A stretch of 64,000 nucleotides of DNA from DATARH01 sp050246595 (GCA_050246595.1 JBFWVT010000016.1:12572-76571); one strand, 5' to 3'. Shown: positions 25,166 to 33,007, numbered from the stretch's first letter. Translations and numbers: made by a program. Notes: generated by a model from the sequence alone, not told the origin.

Positions 25166-25912
25166 ATGGCTAGGCTCGACGGCAAGGTGGCGTTTATCAC
25201 CGGCGCGGGGACCGGCATCGGGCGCGCGACGGCGCTGCTGTTTGCGCGCGAGGGCGCGCGCGTCGTCATCGCCGAGATCGACGGGACGAGCGGCGAGGAG
25301 ACCGCGCATCTCGCCGGCAACGGCGCGATCGCGATCCGCGCCGACGTGACCGACCCGGATAGTATCGCGCGCGCGATCCGCGAGGCTGTCGATAAATTCG
25401 GCGCGCTGCACATTCTCCACAACAATGCCGGCGGCTCGACGGCTGCCGACAACACCGCCGTCGAGGCGCCGTTGGAAGAGTTCTGGCGCGCGATCAAGCT
25501 CGACCTGTTCGGCACGTTTCTCGGCTGCCGCTTTGGCATCCCCGAGATCGCGAAAGCGGGCGGCGGCTCGGTCATCAATATGAGTTCGAATGTCGCGCTG
25601 ATGGGGGTGGCCGGGCGCGACTGCTATACGGCGGCGAAGGGTGGGATCGCGGCGATCACGCGCTCGCTGGCCGTCGCCTACGCGCCGCAAAAGGTGCGGG
25701 TCAACGCGATCGCCCCGTCGGCCACGATGACCGAGCGCGTCAAGCAGTTGGTCGCCGGCAATACGAATCTGCAAAAGCTCGCCGACTCGCACCTCGTGGG
25801 GTTGATCGAACCCGAGGACATCGCTCATTGCGCGCTGTACCTCGCTTCCGACGAATCGCGCATGGTCACCGGCCAGGTGATCCCGGTCGATAGCGGCGTC
25901 ACGATTTCGTGA
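25166..25912 (+). CDS. Short-chain dehydrogenase/reductase (SDR)
   Basis: The 248-residue NAD(P)-dependent enzyme is a classical SDR. It has the cofactor glycine motif T12-G-A-G-T-G-I-G19, the NNAG structural motif, a catalytic Ser in INMSSNVAL and the Tyr/Lys pair in DCYTAAKGG. An acidic residue after beta-2 (IAEIDG) suggests NAD(H) preference. The ATG at 25166 follows GGGAGGG; the frame is open for 26 more codons without similarity. Substrate unknown. It diverges from the rimP operon. Confidence 0.94.
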   Translation: MARLDGKVAFITGAGTGIGRATALLFAREGARVVIAEIDGTSGEETAHLAGNGAIAIRADVTDPDSIARAIREAVDKFGALHILHNNAGGSTAADNTAVEAPLEEFWRAIKLDLFGTFLGCRFGIPEIAKAGGGSVINMSSNVALMGVAGRDCYTAAKGGIAAITRSLAVAYAPQKVRVNAIAPSATMTERVKQLVAGNTNLQKLADSHLVGLIEPEDIAHCALYLASDESRMVTGQVIPVDSGVTIS

Positions 25913-25937
25913 CCGGCCATGCGGCCGGAGAGGGCGA

Positions 25938-26228
25938 ATGGACGATCAGCGCGGGCCGATTGAAGGCGACGGGGGACAACCCCATCCTTCCGATATGGAA
26001 CGGCGGGTCGCGACCCTCGAAACCGACATGCGCGAGATCAAGACCGATCTGAAGCGGCTGCTCGCGGATGTTGGCGAGATAAAGCGGGATATGCTCGGCG
26101 TGAAGTTAGATGTGGCCGAAATCAAGGGAAGGCTGTCGCAGACGCCGACCACGGTTCAGCTGATCGGATTGGTTTTCGGAATTTTCGCCGCCGCCTTGGC
26201 CCTGTTGAAACTCACCGGTCACCAGTAA
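25938..26228 (+). CDS. Small coiled-coil membrane protein
   Basis: The 96-residue product has a charged N-terminus, heptad-like helices (MERRVATLETDMREIKTDLK, VGEIKRDMLGVKLDVAEIK, about residues 20-65) and one C-terminal membrane helix (LIGLVFGIFAAALALLKL). This tail-anchored coiled-coil architecture resembles many small hemolysin-XhlA-like or DUF-type proteins, but I do not assign a family. GGAGAGGG precedes the ATG. It follows the SDR gene by 25 bp and may be co-transcribed with it. Confidence 0.75.
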   Translation: MDDQRGPIEGDGGQPHPSDMERRVATLETDMREIKTDLKRLLADVGEIKRDMLGVKLDVAEIKGRLSQTPTTVQLIGLVFGIFAAALALLKLTGHQ

Positions 26229-26314
26229 CCAAGCAGCGGCGGGACAGCCCAGCATACCCTGCCGGCCGTCTCGCCGCGGCGGGGCAGCACCCGATCGCCT
26301 GTGTGCGACCATAA

Positions 26315-26355
26315 TTTACGAGATATGAATGTTAATATCTGCAATTATACATATC
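26315..26355. promoter_or_regulatory. AT-rich dyad upstream of cupin gene
   Basis: A roughly 40-bp AT-rich island in very GC-rich DNA contains an imperfect dyad (ATATGAATG and the opposite arm ATTATACATAT) with GTTAATATC between. It sits about 65-100 bp before the cupin start, where a promoter and operator are expected. A -10-like TATACAT/TTATAC is inside. No regulator can be named. Confidence 0.45.
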
Positions 26356-26419
26356 GTCTGTCAATCGCACCGCCCTCCGGCTATGATTGCCGCCAATCCA
26401 CCTTTTCGGACCAGACAAC

Positions 26420-26899
26420 ATGAACGAACAGCACGAGCACGGCGCGATCGACTGGAAAATTCACGGGATCAAGGTGATCCCCGGCGACCAGCTCGACCCG
26501 AACACGGCGCAGACCCCGGGGATGGACCGCGCCGCCGCGATCAATTTTGCGCGCGCCGGCGCCAAGAAGATCTGGGCCGGCACGGTCAAGATTCATCCGA
26601 ACGCGAAAACCGGAGCGCATCATCACGGCGCGCTCGAAAGCGTCATCTATGTCATCAAAGGCCGCGCCCGGATGCGCTGGGGCGATCATCTCGAATATGT
26701 CGCCGAGGCCGGCCCCGGCGATTTCATCTTTGTGCCGCCCTACGTGCCGCACCAGGAAATCAACGCGCTGACCGACGAGACCTTGGAATGCGTGCTGGTG
26801 CGCAGCGACAACGAAAACGTCGTCGTCAATCTCGATATCGAACCGGTCGAAAAACCGGAAGAGGTGCGCTGGGTCGATCCGGTCCACCCGAACGGGTAG
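26420..26899 (+). CDS. Cupin domain protein
   Basis: The 159-residue single-domain cupin has motif 1 (HPNAKTGAHHHGALESVIYVIKGRARM, with two or three His and a Glu as metal ligands) and motif 2 (GDFIFVPPYVPHQEIN, with the last His). This metal site is intact, so an enzyme (dioxygenase or isomerase) or a ligand sensor is possible. The ATG at 26420 is the first of the conserved region. It is a single gene preceded by an AT-rich promoter-like stretch. No substrate can be read. Confidence 0.88.
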   Translation: MNEQHEHGAIDWKIHGIKVIPGDQLDPNTAQTPGMDRAAAINFARAGAKKIWAGTVKIHPNAKTGAHHHGALESVIYVIKGRARMRWGDHLEYVAEAGPGDFIFVPPYVPHQEINALTDETLECVLVRSDNENVVVNLDIEPVEKPEEVRWVDPVHPNG

Positions 26900-26942
26900 A
26901 CCGGGCAGGCGCTTCGACCGACGCGACCGGTACGAAACAATC

Positions 26943-27764
26943 TCACGGATTCGGCCTCCTGACGTACCGATCGAGCATCGCGGCGGCAATGTCCGGACTG
27001 CTCGGCCATTGGCCCTGCCGCCGACCGGCATGGGTCTGGTATTCGCTCAGGCGGTCGGGGTCGGGCTGTACCACCTCGCCGCCTGTGAGAAAGAGCAATC
27101 CCAATCTGTCGGTCGGCATGCGCGCGACAAACGCCTCGGCATCGTCAAGCGCTGTTCGCAACCGCGCCGTGACATCTTTGGGGTCGAGCGGATCACGGCT
27201 TTGCAAGGCGCGCCACTCGGCTGCCGGATGATGGGCATTGCGGCGAATTTCGGCGATCAGCCCTTCCGGCGTAAAGCCGGGCGATTTTTCGACCGCTGCC
27301 CAGATCACGGGGCCGAGCGGTAAAATGGTCTCATGGATCGTTACCAGATCGACGATGTCGCGCAACTCGCGCCTTCCGGCTGCGGCCATGACCTTGTTCA
27401 TAGCCAGATCCACCGGATGCAGCACGTACCCGAATTCGTCGTCCCGCACGGTCGGGAAAAACCGGTAATCGCTGTCCGCCACCCATTCGAGCCGCGTGGC
27501 GGCATCCCTTCGATTCACTTCGGCGGTGTAGATCAGCGGCAATTGCCGCAGCCAGGAAACGTTGTATCCGGCAGCGGTCAATGTCTCGGCATCAGCCAGC
27601 GCCGCCGCGGCGACGCGTTCCTCGCGATCGTGAAAAACATCGATATCCTCGGAATAGCGCGCCGTATCCCGGTTGAGCGGCGTCGCCCCGGCGACATAGC
27701 TCTCGGGATCGCGATGCGAGGCCAGGAGGCGGAGAATCTCGATCTGGATTTCAGATAGCGGCAC
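26943..27764 (-). CDS. Nucleotidyltransferase, AbiEii/AbiGii toxin-like
   Basis: The 273-residue protein has the nucleotidyltransferase core: VAGATPL, then the metal motif YSEDIDVFHD (D40, D42), then a C-terminal K124...RELRDIVDL segment (R135, D136, D139). This matches the AbiEii-type layout of Lys, Arg-Asp and Asp. Such proteins act as toxins of type IV toxin-antitoxin and phage-defence pairs; related MenT enzymes modify tRNA ends. It starts at a GTG inside the 3' end of a 69-codon gene (14-bp overlap), so the two are coupled. Toxic activity is inferred. Confidence 0.75.
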   Translation of the reverse strand: MPLSEIQIEILRLLASHRDPESYVAGATPLNRDTARYSEDIDVFHDREERVAAAALADAETLTAAGYNVSWLRQLPLIYTAEVNRRDAATRLEWVADSDYRFFPTVRDDEFGYVLHPVDLAMNKVMAAAGRRELRDIVDLVTIHETILPLGPVIWAAVEKSPGFTPEGLIAEIRRNAHHPAAEWRALQSRDPLDPKDVTARLRTALDDAEAFVARMPTDRLGLLFLTGGEVVQPDPDRLSEYQTHAGRRQGQWPSSPDIAAAMLDRYVRRPNP

Positions 27765-27960
27765 GGCAGGCCTGCTCGATCCGTTCCGCCAGTCTGCGGG
27801 CCTCGGGGTCGCCCTCGATCCGCAGAGCGCGCGCGATCACAAGCGCATCCTCGGCGGTCGGGTTCTCCAGAAGGCGCTTGTTCCAGAGCGCACGCGCGCC
27901 GAACTCGCGAAAGGCCTGCTGGTAGAGAGTCCGAATTTGCCCGGTGCAATCCTCGGTCAT
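27751..27960 (-). CDS. Small partner protein of the nucleotidyltransferase (putative antitoxin)
   Basis: The 69-residue, mostly helical protein (LYQQAFREFGARALWNKRLL, EDALVIARALRIEGDPEARR) has no recognised domain. It is encoded directly upstream of the nucleotidyltransferase and overlaps it by 14 bp. This gene order (small protein first) and coupling are those of toxin-antitoxin pairs. It is far shorter than the usual winged-helix AbiEi antitoxin, so if it is an antitoxin it is of another kind. A simple regulatory or helper protein is an alternative. Confidence 0.6.
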   Translation of the reverse strand: MTEDCTGQIRTLYQQAFREFGARALWNKRLLENPTAEDALVIARALRIEGDPEARRLAERIEQACRAAI

Positions 27961-28054
27961 AATGAGAGACTTTCGACCTTACTAAACCCCTGGTACAAGT
28001 TTTGAGAGAACCAGCACAATCTCCAAAGCGCACGCGCAACAGTCGGCGCGCCGG

Positions 28055-28642
28055 TCAGAACCGGGCGAATTCGCGCTCGACGCGGGCGAGAAAGGCAGCG
28101 CGCTGGGCTTCGCTCGCGCCGTCGATATTGTACAGCGCGAGCCAGCGCCGCGGCCCATGTCCGCACAGCCGGCCAAGACCATTCATGATGATGGCGCGCG
28201 ACGGGTCGGGCAGCACCAGGCGGATGAACCACCACGGCGCGCCGTAGGTCGTCACGACCGCGATCTTTTTGATGTTGGTCAGCGCCGGGCGGATCGCACC
28301 GCCGCCCTCGGGCAGGGTGAACGCCACATTATTGGCCCAGACCCGGTCGAAATACCCTTTCAGGATCGCCGGCATGCCGTACCACCAGGTCGGAAAGCAC
28401 AGCACCAGTGCGTCGGCCGCCTTGAGGCGGGCAACATGCCCTGCGACCCCCGACAGATCGGGCGACGGCGTGTTGTAGGCGCGCCGCTCGGCGGCGCTTA
28501 GCACCGGATCGAACCCTTCCCCATAAAGATCGCAATCGTCGACCTCGTGGCCGCCCCGCCGCAACTGCGTGACGACCGCGCGGTGCAACGACGCCGCAAA
28601 ACTGTCGGCGAGGGGGTGCGCGAAAAGGATGAGAACTCGCAT
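28055..28642 (-). CDS. NAD(P)H-dependent oxidoreductase, flavodoxin-like fold (NQO/KefF type)
   Basis: The 195-residue protein has the N-terminal phosphate-binding segment LILFAHPLADSFAASLH. The quinone-reductase segment LVLCFPTWWYGMPAILKGYFDRVW and the VVTTYGAPWW loop follow, all typical of the NQO1/MdaB/KefF group of FMN or FAD enzymes. It would reduce quinones or nitro compounds by two electrons. It is a single gene running away from the divergent alcohol dehydrogenase. Substrate unknown. Confidence 0.9.
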   Translation of the reverse strand: MRVLILFAHPLADSFAASLHRAVVTQLRRGGHEVDDCDLYGEGFDPVLSAAERRAYNTPSPDLSGVAGHVARLKAADALVLCFPTWWYGMPAILKGYFDRVWANNVAFTLPEGGGAIRPALTNIKKIAVVTTYGAPWWFIRLVLPDPSRAIIMNGLGRLCGHGPRRWLALYNIDGASEAQRAAFLARVEREFARF

Positions 28643-28718
28643 CGGGCGATTGCGTCTGCCGTGGCTGCCGGTGTCATGCTAACGTTCGGGGACCGGGGTG
28701 TCAGCCGAGGAGGAGACA

Positions 28719-29768
28719 ATGCGCGGCGTGGTGTTCTTGGGCGACCGCCAGCTCGATCTGATGGAGTTTCCCGACCCGACCCCCGGCGCGGGCGAGGTCG
28801 TCGTCGAGATGAAGGCATCGGGCATGTGCGGCAGCGATCTGCACCAGTATCGCCGGCAAAAAGGCGGCGAGTCGATCGGCGGGTTGCCGGTTGCCACCGA
28901 GCCGGTCATCGCCGGGCACGAGCCGTGCGGCATCGTCGCCGCGGTCGGCCCCGGCGTCCCCGAGGTGCAGGCCAAAATCGGCCAGCGCGTCATGGTGCAT
29001 CACTACAAAGGCTGCACCGTGTGCAACCATTGCCGCTCTGGTTGGTCGCAGCTCTGCCAGGAAGTGCCGGTCGCGGTGTACGGCAACAACGCCCATGGCG
29101 GGCACGCCAAATACCTGAAGGTGCCGGCGTTTACGCTGGTGCCGCTGCTCGACGAACTGTCCTTCGAAGCCGGCGCGGCGATCTCGTGCGGCACCGGCAC
29201 GGCCTACGGCGCGCTGCGCCGCATCCGGCTGTCGGGCAACGACACGATCGCGATCTTCGGTCAGGGACCGGTCGGGCTGTCGGCGACGCAGCTCGCCAAG
29301 GCGATGGGCGCACGCGTCATCGCCCTTGATGTCAGCGAGGAGCGGCTCAACCGCGCCAAGGAGTTCGGCGCCGACGAGATCGTCAACCCGCGCTCGAACG
29401 ACCCCGTCGGGGCGATCAAGGATTTGACGCACGGCTATGGGGCCGAATTCACGCTCGATACGTCGAGCCAGCCCGAGGGCCGCATCTCCGCGGTGCGCGC
29501 GACAAAGGTGTGGGGCACGACCTGCTTTGTCGGCGAGCGCAACAACGTCACGATCGATGTCAGTCCCGACATGCTGCGCAAACAATTGACGATCGTTGCA
29601 TCATGGACCTTCTCGCAGATGGGCCAGGCCGAATGCGCCCAGTTCATCGCCGATCGCGGCATCGATGTCGAAAAACTGTTCACGCATCGCTGGCAGCTCG
29701 ACCAGGCCGACGAGGCGTACAAACTGTTCGACACGCAGACGACCGGCAAGGGCGTGTTCTTGATCTAG
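28719..29768 (+). CDS. Zinc-dependent medium-chain alcohol dehydrogenase
   Basis: The 349-residue MDR enzyme has catalytic zinc ligands at C37 (MCGSDLH) and the GHEPCG His/Glu pair. Four cysteines form the structural zinc site (CTVCNHCRSGWSQLC), and the nucleotide fold is FGQGPVGLSATQLAK. Together they indicate an NAD(P)-dependent alcohol or polyol dehydrogenase. The ATG at 28719 follows GAGGAGGAG. It is the first of several co-directional genes ending with the CoA transferase, and an AACGCAAAGG repeat follows its stop codon. Confidence 0.94.
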   Translation: MRGVVFLGDRQLDLMEFPDPTPGAGEVVVEMKASGMCGSDLHQYRRQKGGESIGGLPVATEPVIAGHEPCGIVAAVGPGVPEVQAKIGQRVMVHHYKGCTVCNHCRSGWSQLCQEVPVAVYGNNAHGGHAKYLKVPAFTLVPLLDELSFEAGAAISCGTGTAYGALRRIRLSGNDTIAIFGQGPVGLSATQLAKAMGARVIALDVSEERLNRAKEFGADEIVNPRSNDPVGAIKDLTHGYGAEFTLDTSSQPEGRISAVRATKVWGTTCFVGERNNVTIDVSPDMLRKQLTIVASWTFSQMGQAECAQFIADRGIDVEKLFTHRWQLDQADEAYKLFDTQTTGKGVFLI

Positions 29769-29779
29769 AGAGAATGAAT

Positions 29780-29852
29780 TTAACGCAAAGGACGCGAAGG
29801 GTACATTCTTCCGTTGCGTCCTTCGCGTATCCTTTGCGTCCTTTGCGTTAAC
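29780..29852. repeat. AACGCAAAGGACGC inverted repeat, gene-less copy
   Basis: The left arm (TTAACGCAAAGGACGCGAAG...) and the longer right arm (the reverse complement reads TTAACGCAAAGGACGCAAAG, then GATACGCGAAGGACGC) face each other across a short spacer. The arms are the same as those around the nuclease gene at 31892 and at 51607. It fills the gap between the alcohol dehydrogenase and cupin genes and would make a strong RNA hairpin. Confidence 0.9.
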
Positions 29853-29868
29853 TGAATTGGAGGATGCG

Positions 29869-30270
29869 ATGACCGCAACGACGCCGCATCTCGCGAACGA
29901 GGACATGCTTGGACCGCTTGCCTCGCGCTATGTCGAGGTGGTCCAACTGCCGTGGAAGCCGACGCCCTGTCCCGGTATCGAGATGAAGGTGCTGCTCGAA
30001 GACAAGGATACCGGGCTGTTGACCGCGCTGTTTCGCTGGCAGCCTGGCTCCGAGCTGACCTTGCATGAACATGTCGAGGTCGAGCAGACCTTTGTCCTCG
30101 AAGGCAGCCTCATCGACGACGAGGGTGAGGTGACGGCCGGGAATTACGTCTGGCGCCCGAAAGGCAACCGGCACATTGCGAAGTCGCCGAACGGGGCGCT
30201 GGTACTGTCGGTTTTTCTGAAGCCGAATATTTTTCTGACCGGCGACAAGGAAGGCGTGCAGTTGCGATAG
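29869..30270 (+). CDS. Cupin protein, ChrR-like (Cupin_7)
   Basis: The 133-residue cupin has a VLLEDKDTGLLTALFRWQPG strand region and the metal motif LHEHVEVEQTFVLEGSL (His-x-His...Glu). A second motif GNYVWRPKGNRHIAKSP carries the distal His. The pattern matches ChrR-like cupins and small dioxygenase-like cupins. GGAGG precedes ATG 29869. It lies between the alcohol dehydrogenase and an AT-rich secreted protein. Enzymatic or sensory role unknown. Confidence 0.85.
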   Translation: MTATTPHLANEDMLGPLASRYVEVVQLPWKPTPCPGIEMKVLLEDKDTGLLTALFRWQPGSELTLHEHVEVEQTFVLEGSLIDDEGEVTAGNYVWRPKGNRHIAKSPNGALVLSVFLKPNIFLTGDKEGVQLR

Positions 30271-30308
30271 GTACCGATCAACAACTGCCCAATTGCCTGG
30301 AGGCAAGC

Positions 30309-31073
30309 ATGGGGGCGAGATTGGCTGCTGCCGTTCTAGTCATCACGGTCATATTGCCAGTTACTTTGGCGGCTGACGAACTCGATAGCTGGTGCGCACA
30401 GGTCCAGAAGGCGTCGAGTATTGTCATTTGCTCGGATGCGCGATTGCGGACTGAAACCCTCAACAGACAGGATATATTTGATGTTTTAAAAGAGCAATTA
30501 ACATCGGAGCGATACAGAGCGCTAATGACTGAACAATCTGCCTGGGTTAAGGAGTATACCGCTCGTTGCGGAGTCCCTCTTGATGGCCCATCGCCATCGC
30601 TCCCGGTGAGCGGAGACATTATTAATTGTTATCTACGTGAATCCCGATCGCGTACTGCTGAGTTGGCGCGTCGGTATTCATGGGCGCTATCGCAAGAGCT
30701 TACAGGTAGCGTCAAGCCGTCGCCGTCGCCAATTCCAGCCGTACCACCCTCACGACAACCAGCCACATCTACAATCACCGATGTGGCCACCGAGGCTTGG
30801 TATGCTTGTTTATACGACGCTGCCGACACTCTTTCTCAGCAACCCGAGCCCGCCAGCGTGGTCGTTGACGCCGCCTTCGGAAGTTGCGTTAAGTATAAGA
30901 TTGCTTACCGGGAATCCATCCCCGGCATAACGTGGGATCAAGTCGAATCAATTGCAAAAACGATAGTCTCACCGAAAGTTCTCGCCCGCGTTATGACTGT
31001 GCGAGCCGCAAGAGCAAAGCTCCGTGAAGAGAAGCAGCGTCGCGAACCACCAGCCGACTTCAGCAAGATGTAA
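30309..31073 (+). CDS. Secreted protein with LprI-like N-terminal domain, AT-rich
   Basis: The 254-residue protein has a signal peptide (ARLAAAVLVITVILPVTLAA). A Cys-containing helical domain follows (SSIVICSDARL...LKEQLTSERYRALMTEQSAWV...C), which resembles the LprI/DUF1311 lysozyme-inhibitor-like family. A Pro/Ser linker and a second Cys pair domain (WYACLYDAADTL, FGSCVKYKIAY) follow. The DNA is clearly AT-richer, with less biased codons than its neighbours, which suggests recent acquisition. GGAGG precedes the ATG. The LprI assignment is tentative; periplasmic location is well supported. Confidence 0.75.
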   Translation: MGARLAAAVLVITVILPVTLAADELDSWCAQVQKASSIVICSDARLRTETLNRQDIFDVLKEQLTSERYRALMTEQSAWVKEYTARCGVPLDGPSPSLPVSGDIINCYLRESRSRTAELARRYSWALSQELTGSVKPSPSPIPAVPPSRQPATSTITDVATEAWYACLYDAADTLSQQPEPASVVVDAAFGSCVKYKIAYRESIPGITWDQVESIAKTIVSPKVLARVMTVRAARAKLREEKQRREPPADFSKM

Positions 31074-31090
31074 TCAGTACGGGACCAGGA

Positions 31091-31855
31091 ATGCCTAAGA
31101 GCAAAATCTTCCCAAGCTTCGCCGACGCCGTGCGCGATATTCCGGACGGGTCGGTGATCGGGTTTGGCGGGTTCGCCGTCGTCGGGATGCCGATCAACCT
31201 GTATCAGGCGCTCACCGAGCAGGGCGCGAAGCGGCTGACCTGCGTCTCGAACGGGACGCGCGGCGGCACGACGATGCCGTCGGACGCGCCGACGATGGAA
31301 TGGCTGATCCGCAACGATCAGGTCGCGAAGGTCATCTGCTCGTTCAGCGCGCCGACCCGCGCCTCGCAAAAACTCGCGCTGACCGAATACTACGAAAAGG
31401 GCCTCATCGAGGCCGAACTGGTCCCGCAGGGTACTCTGGCCGAGCGCATGCGCGCCGCCGGGGCCGGCATCCCGGCCTTCTACACGCCGGCCGCGGTTGG
31501 CACCGAACTCGCCGAGGGGCGCGAGACGCGCGTGTTCAACGGCCGCGAGTACCTCCTGGAAGAGGCGTTGCCGCTCGATTACGCCTTCATCCGCGCGCAG
31601 CAGGCCGACGAAGCCGGCAATCTCCGCTTCCGCCGCTCGCAGCGCAATTTCAATCCGCTGATGGCGATGGCGGCCAAGGTCACGATTGTCGAGGTCGAGG
31701 AGGATATCCTGCCGCGCGGCGCGATCGACCCGGACGACGTACACCTGCCGGGGATTTATGTGCACCGACTGGTGAAAGTTCCGCCGCCGCCCGAGGGCTG
31801 GTGGCCGCAACGCCCGGCCGAGGTGGCGAAACATGAGGCTTCAAAGGGTAGATAA
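31091..31855 (+). CDS. CoA transferase subunit A (3-oxoacid/glutaconate CoA-transferase type)
   Basis: The 254-residue alpha subunit of a family I CoA transferase carries the N-terminal glycine loop IGFGGFAVVGMPINL, then CVSNGTRGG, LVPQGTLAERMRAAGAGIPAFYTPAAVGT and a NPLMAMAAKVTIVEVEE tail. It pairs with the beta subunit at 32333 to move CoA between carboxylic acids. The two subunit genes, normally adjacent, are separated here by a nuclease cassette. The TAA stop of this gene is the first three bases of the inserted repeat, so the last codons may derive from the insertion. Confidence 0.92.
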   Translation: MPKSKIFPSFADAVRDIPDGSVIGFGGFAVVGMPINLYQALTEQGAKRLTCVSNGTRGGTTMPSDAPTMEWLIRNDQVAKVICSFSAPTRASQKLALTEYYEKGLIEAELVPQGTLAERMRAAGAGIPAFYTPAAVGTELAEGRETRVFNGREYLLEEALPLDYAFIRAQQADEAGNLRFRRSQRNFNPLMAMAAKVTIVEVEEDILPRGAIDPDDVHLPGIYVHRLVKVPPPPEGWWPQRPAEVAKHEASKGR

Positions 31856-32310
31856 CGCAAAGAACGCGGAGGATACGCAAAGGGCGCGAAGGTGATCGAG
31901 GAAGATATCGGGCGCGCCGTTATTGGCTCTGCCATAAAGGTCCATTCCGCGGTCGGTCCGGGATTGCTGGAGAGCGCCTACGAATTGTGTCTGATGCACG
32001 AGCTTGAGAAAAGAGGCATCCCTGTTCGGAATCAAGTATCGATCCCGATACGGTACGAAGGGCTAGTCATTGAGAATGCCTATCGGATTGATCTTCTGGT
32101 CTGCGGATCGGTAGTGGTCGAACTGAAAGCGATCTCTGCCTTGCTGGACGTGCATCGGGCACAGTTGCTGAGTTATCTGCGGCTCGGCGGGTTCAAGCTG
32201 GGTTTTCTTTTGAATTTTCATGTTCCGCTAATGCGCGAAGGTATCGTGAGGCTGGTCAATGGATTATAAGCCATCGCGTCCTTTGCGTATCCTTTGCGGA
32301 CTTTGCGTTA
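31853..32310 (+). mobile_element. GxxExxY nuclease cassette with 40-bp inverted arms
   Basis: The left arm is 31853-31892 and the right arm 32271-32310. They match as inverted repeats at 34 of 40 positions. Each arm is two tandem units of about 20 bp (ACGCAAAGGACGCGAAGGAT). The only gene inside is the GxxExxY protein at 31892-32269. The cassette separates the CoA-transferase A and B genes. Gene-less copies of the arms are at 29780 and 51607. Mobility is inferred; there is no clear target duplication. Confidence 0.8.
31892..32269 (+). CDS. GxxExxY family protein (PD-(D/E)XK nuclease-like)
   Basis: The 125-residue protein shows the naming motif GLLESAY (G24, E27, Y30) and the nuclease-like core RIDLLV (D67) ... 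VVELKAI (E77, K79). It then has DVHRAQLLSYLRLGG and LLNFHVPLMREGI, all family hallmarks. It starts at a GTG lying within the end of the left repeat arm. D67, E77 and K79 form a complete PD-(D/E)XK site, so DNA cleavage is likely but untested. It lies alone inside the inverted arms between the CoA-transferase subunit genes. Confidence 0.92.
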   Translation: MIEEDIGRAVIGSAIKVHSAVGPGLLESAYELCLMHELEKRGIPVRNQVSIPIRYEGLVIENAYRIDLLVCGSVVVELKAISALLDVHRAQLLSYLRLGGFKLGFLLNFHVPLMREGIVRLVNGL

Positions 32311-32332
32311 CCTGTTTCGGAGATACCGGACA

Positions 32333-33007
32333 ATGAGCGACGCCAAGGGGCTGACCCGGCAGCAGATGTGCGACCGGCTGGCGATGGAGTTCGAGGACGG
32401 CTGGGTCGTCAATCTCGGGATCGGCATCCCGACCCTGTGCTCGAATTATGATTTCGGCGACAAGGAAATAATCTTTCACGCCGAGAACGGCGTGATCGGC
32501 TACGGCCCGCTGACCGGCGCCGGCAAGGAGGATTTGCACCTCGTCAATGCCGGCGGGCAGCATGTCACGCTGAACTCCGGCGCGGCGATTGTGCACCACG
32601 CCGATTCATTCGGTCTCATCCGTAGCGGCCGCATCGATGTGACCGTGCTCGGCGCCTATGAGGTTGCCGCAAACGGCGATTTCGCGAACTGGAAGATGGC
32701 GGGGCAGAAAGGCGGCGGGATCGGCGGCGCGATGGATCTCGCCGCCTGCGCCAGACATGTCTTCCTGGCGATGGAGCACGTCACGCGACGCGGCCAGCCG
32801 CGGCTTGTCGAACGGTGCTCGATCCCGGTGACGGCGAAAGGCGTTGTCAATCTCGTTATCACCAATTACGGGCTGTTCGAGATCACACAAGGGGGGATGG
32901 CGCTGCGCGAGATCGCGCCGGGCGTCTCGGTCGAGGAGGTCAAGGCGGCGACCGGCTGCAATCTGCTGATCCCGCGCGAGGTGCCGCCGGTGCGGTTGCG
33001 CGGTTGA
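32333..33007 (+). CDS. CoA transferase subunit B (3-oxoacid CoA-transferase type)
   Basis: The 224-residue beta subunit starts with LTRQQMCDRLAMEFEDGWVVNLGIGIPT and contains HAENGVIGYGP. The Glu of ENGVIG is the catalytic residue that forms the CoA thioester. KMAGQKGGGIGGAMDLA and RCSIPVTAKGVVNLVIT further identify the family. The ATG at 32333 follows GGAGA. It is 22 bp beyond the right arm of the inserted cassette, so its expression depends on reading through the cassette or on a promoter within it. Confidence 0.94.
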   Translation: MSDAKGLTRQQMCDRLAMEFEDGWVVNLGIGIPTLCSNYDFGDKEIIFHAENGVIGYGPLTGAGKEDLHLVNAGGQHVTLNSGAAIVHHADSFGLIRSGRIDVTVLGAYEVAANGDFANWKMAGQKGGGIGGAMDLAACARHVFLAMEHVTRRGQPRLVERCSIPVTAKGVVNLVITNYGLFEITQGGMALREIAPGVSVEEVKAATGCNLLIPREVPPVRLRG

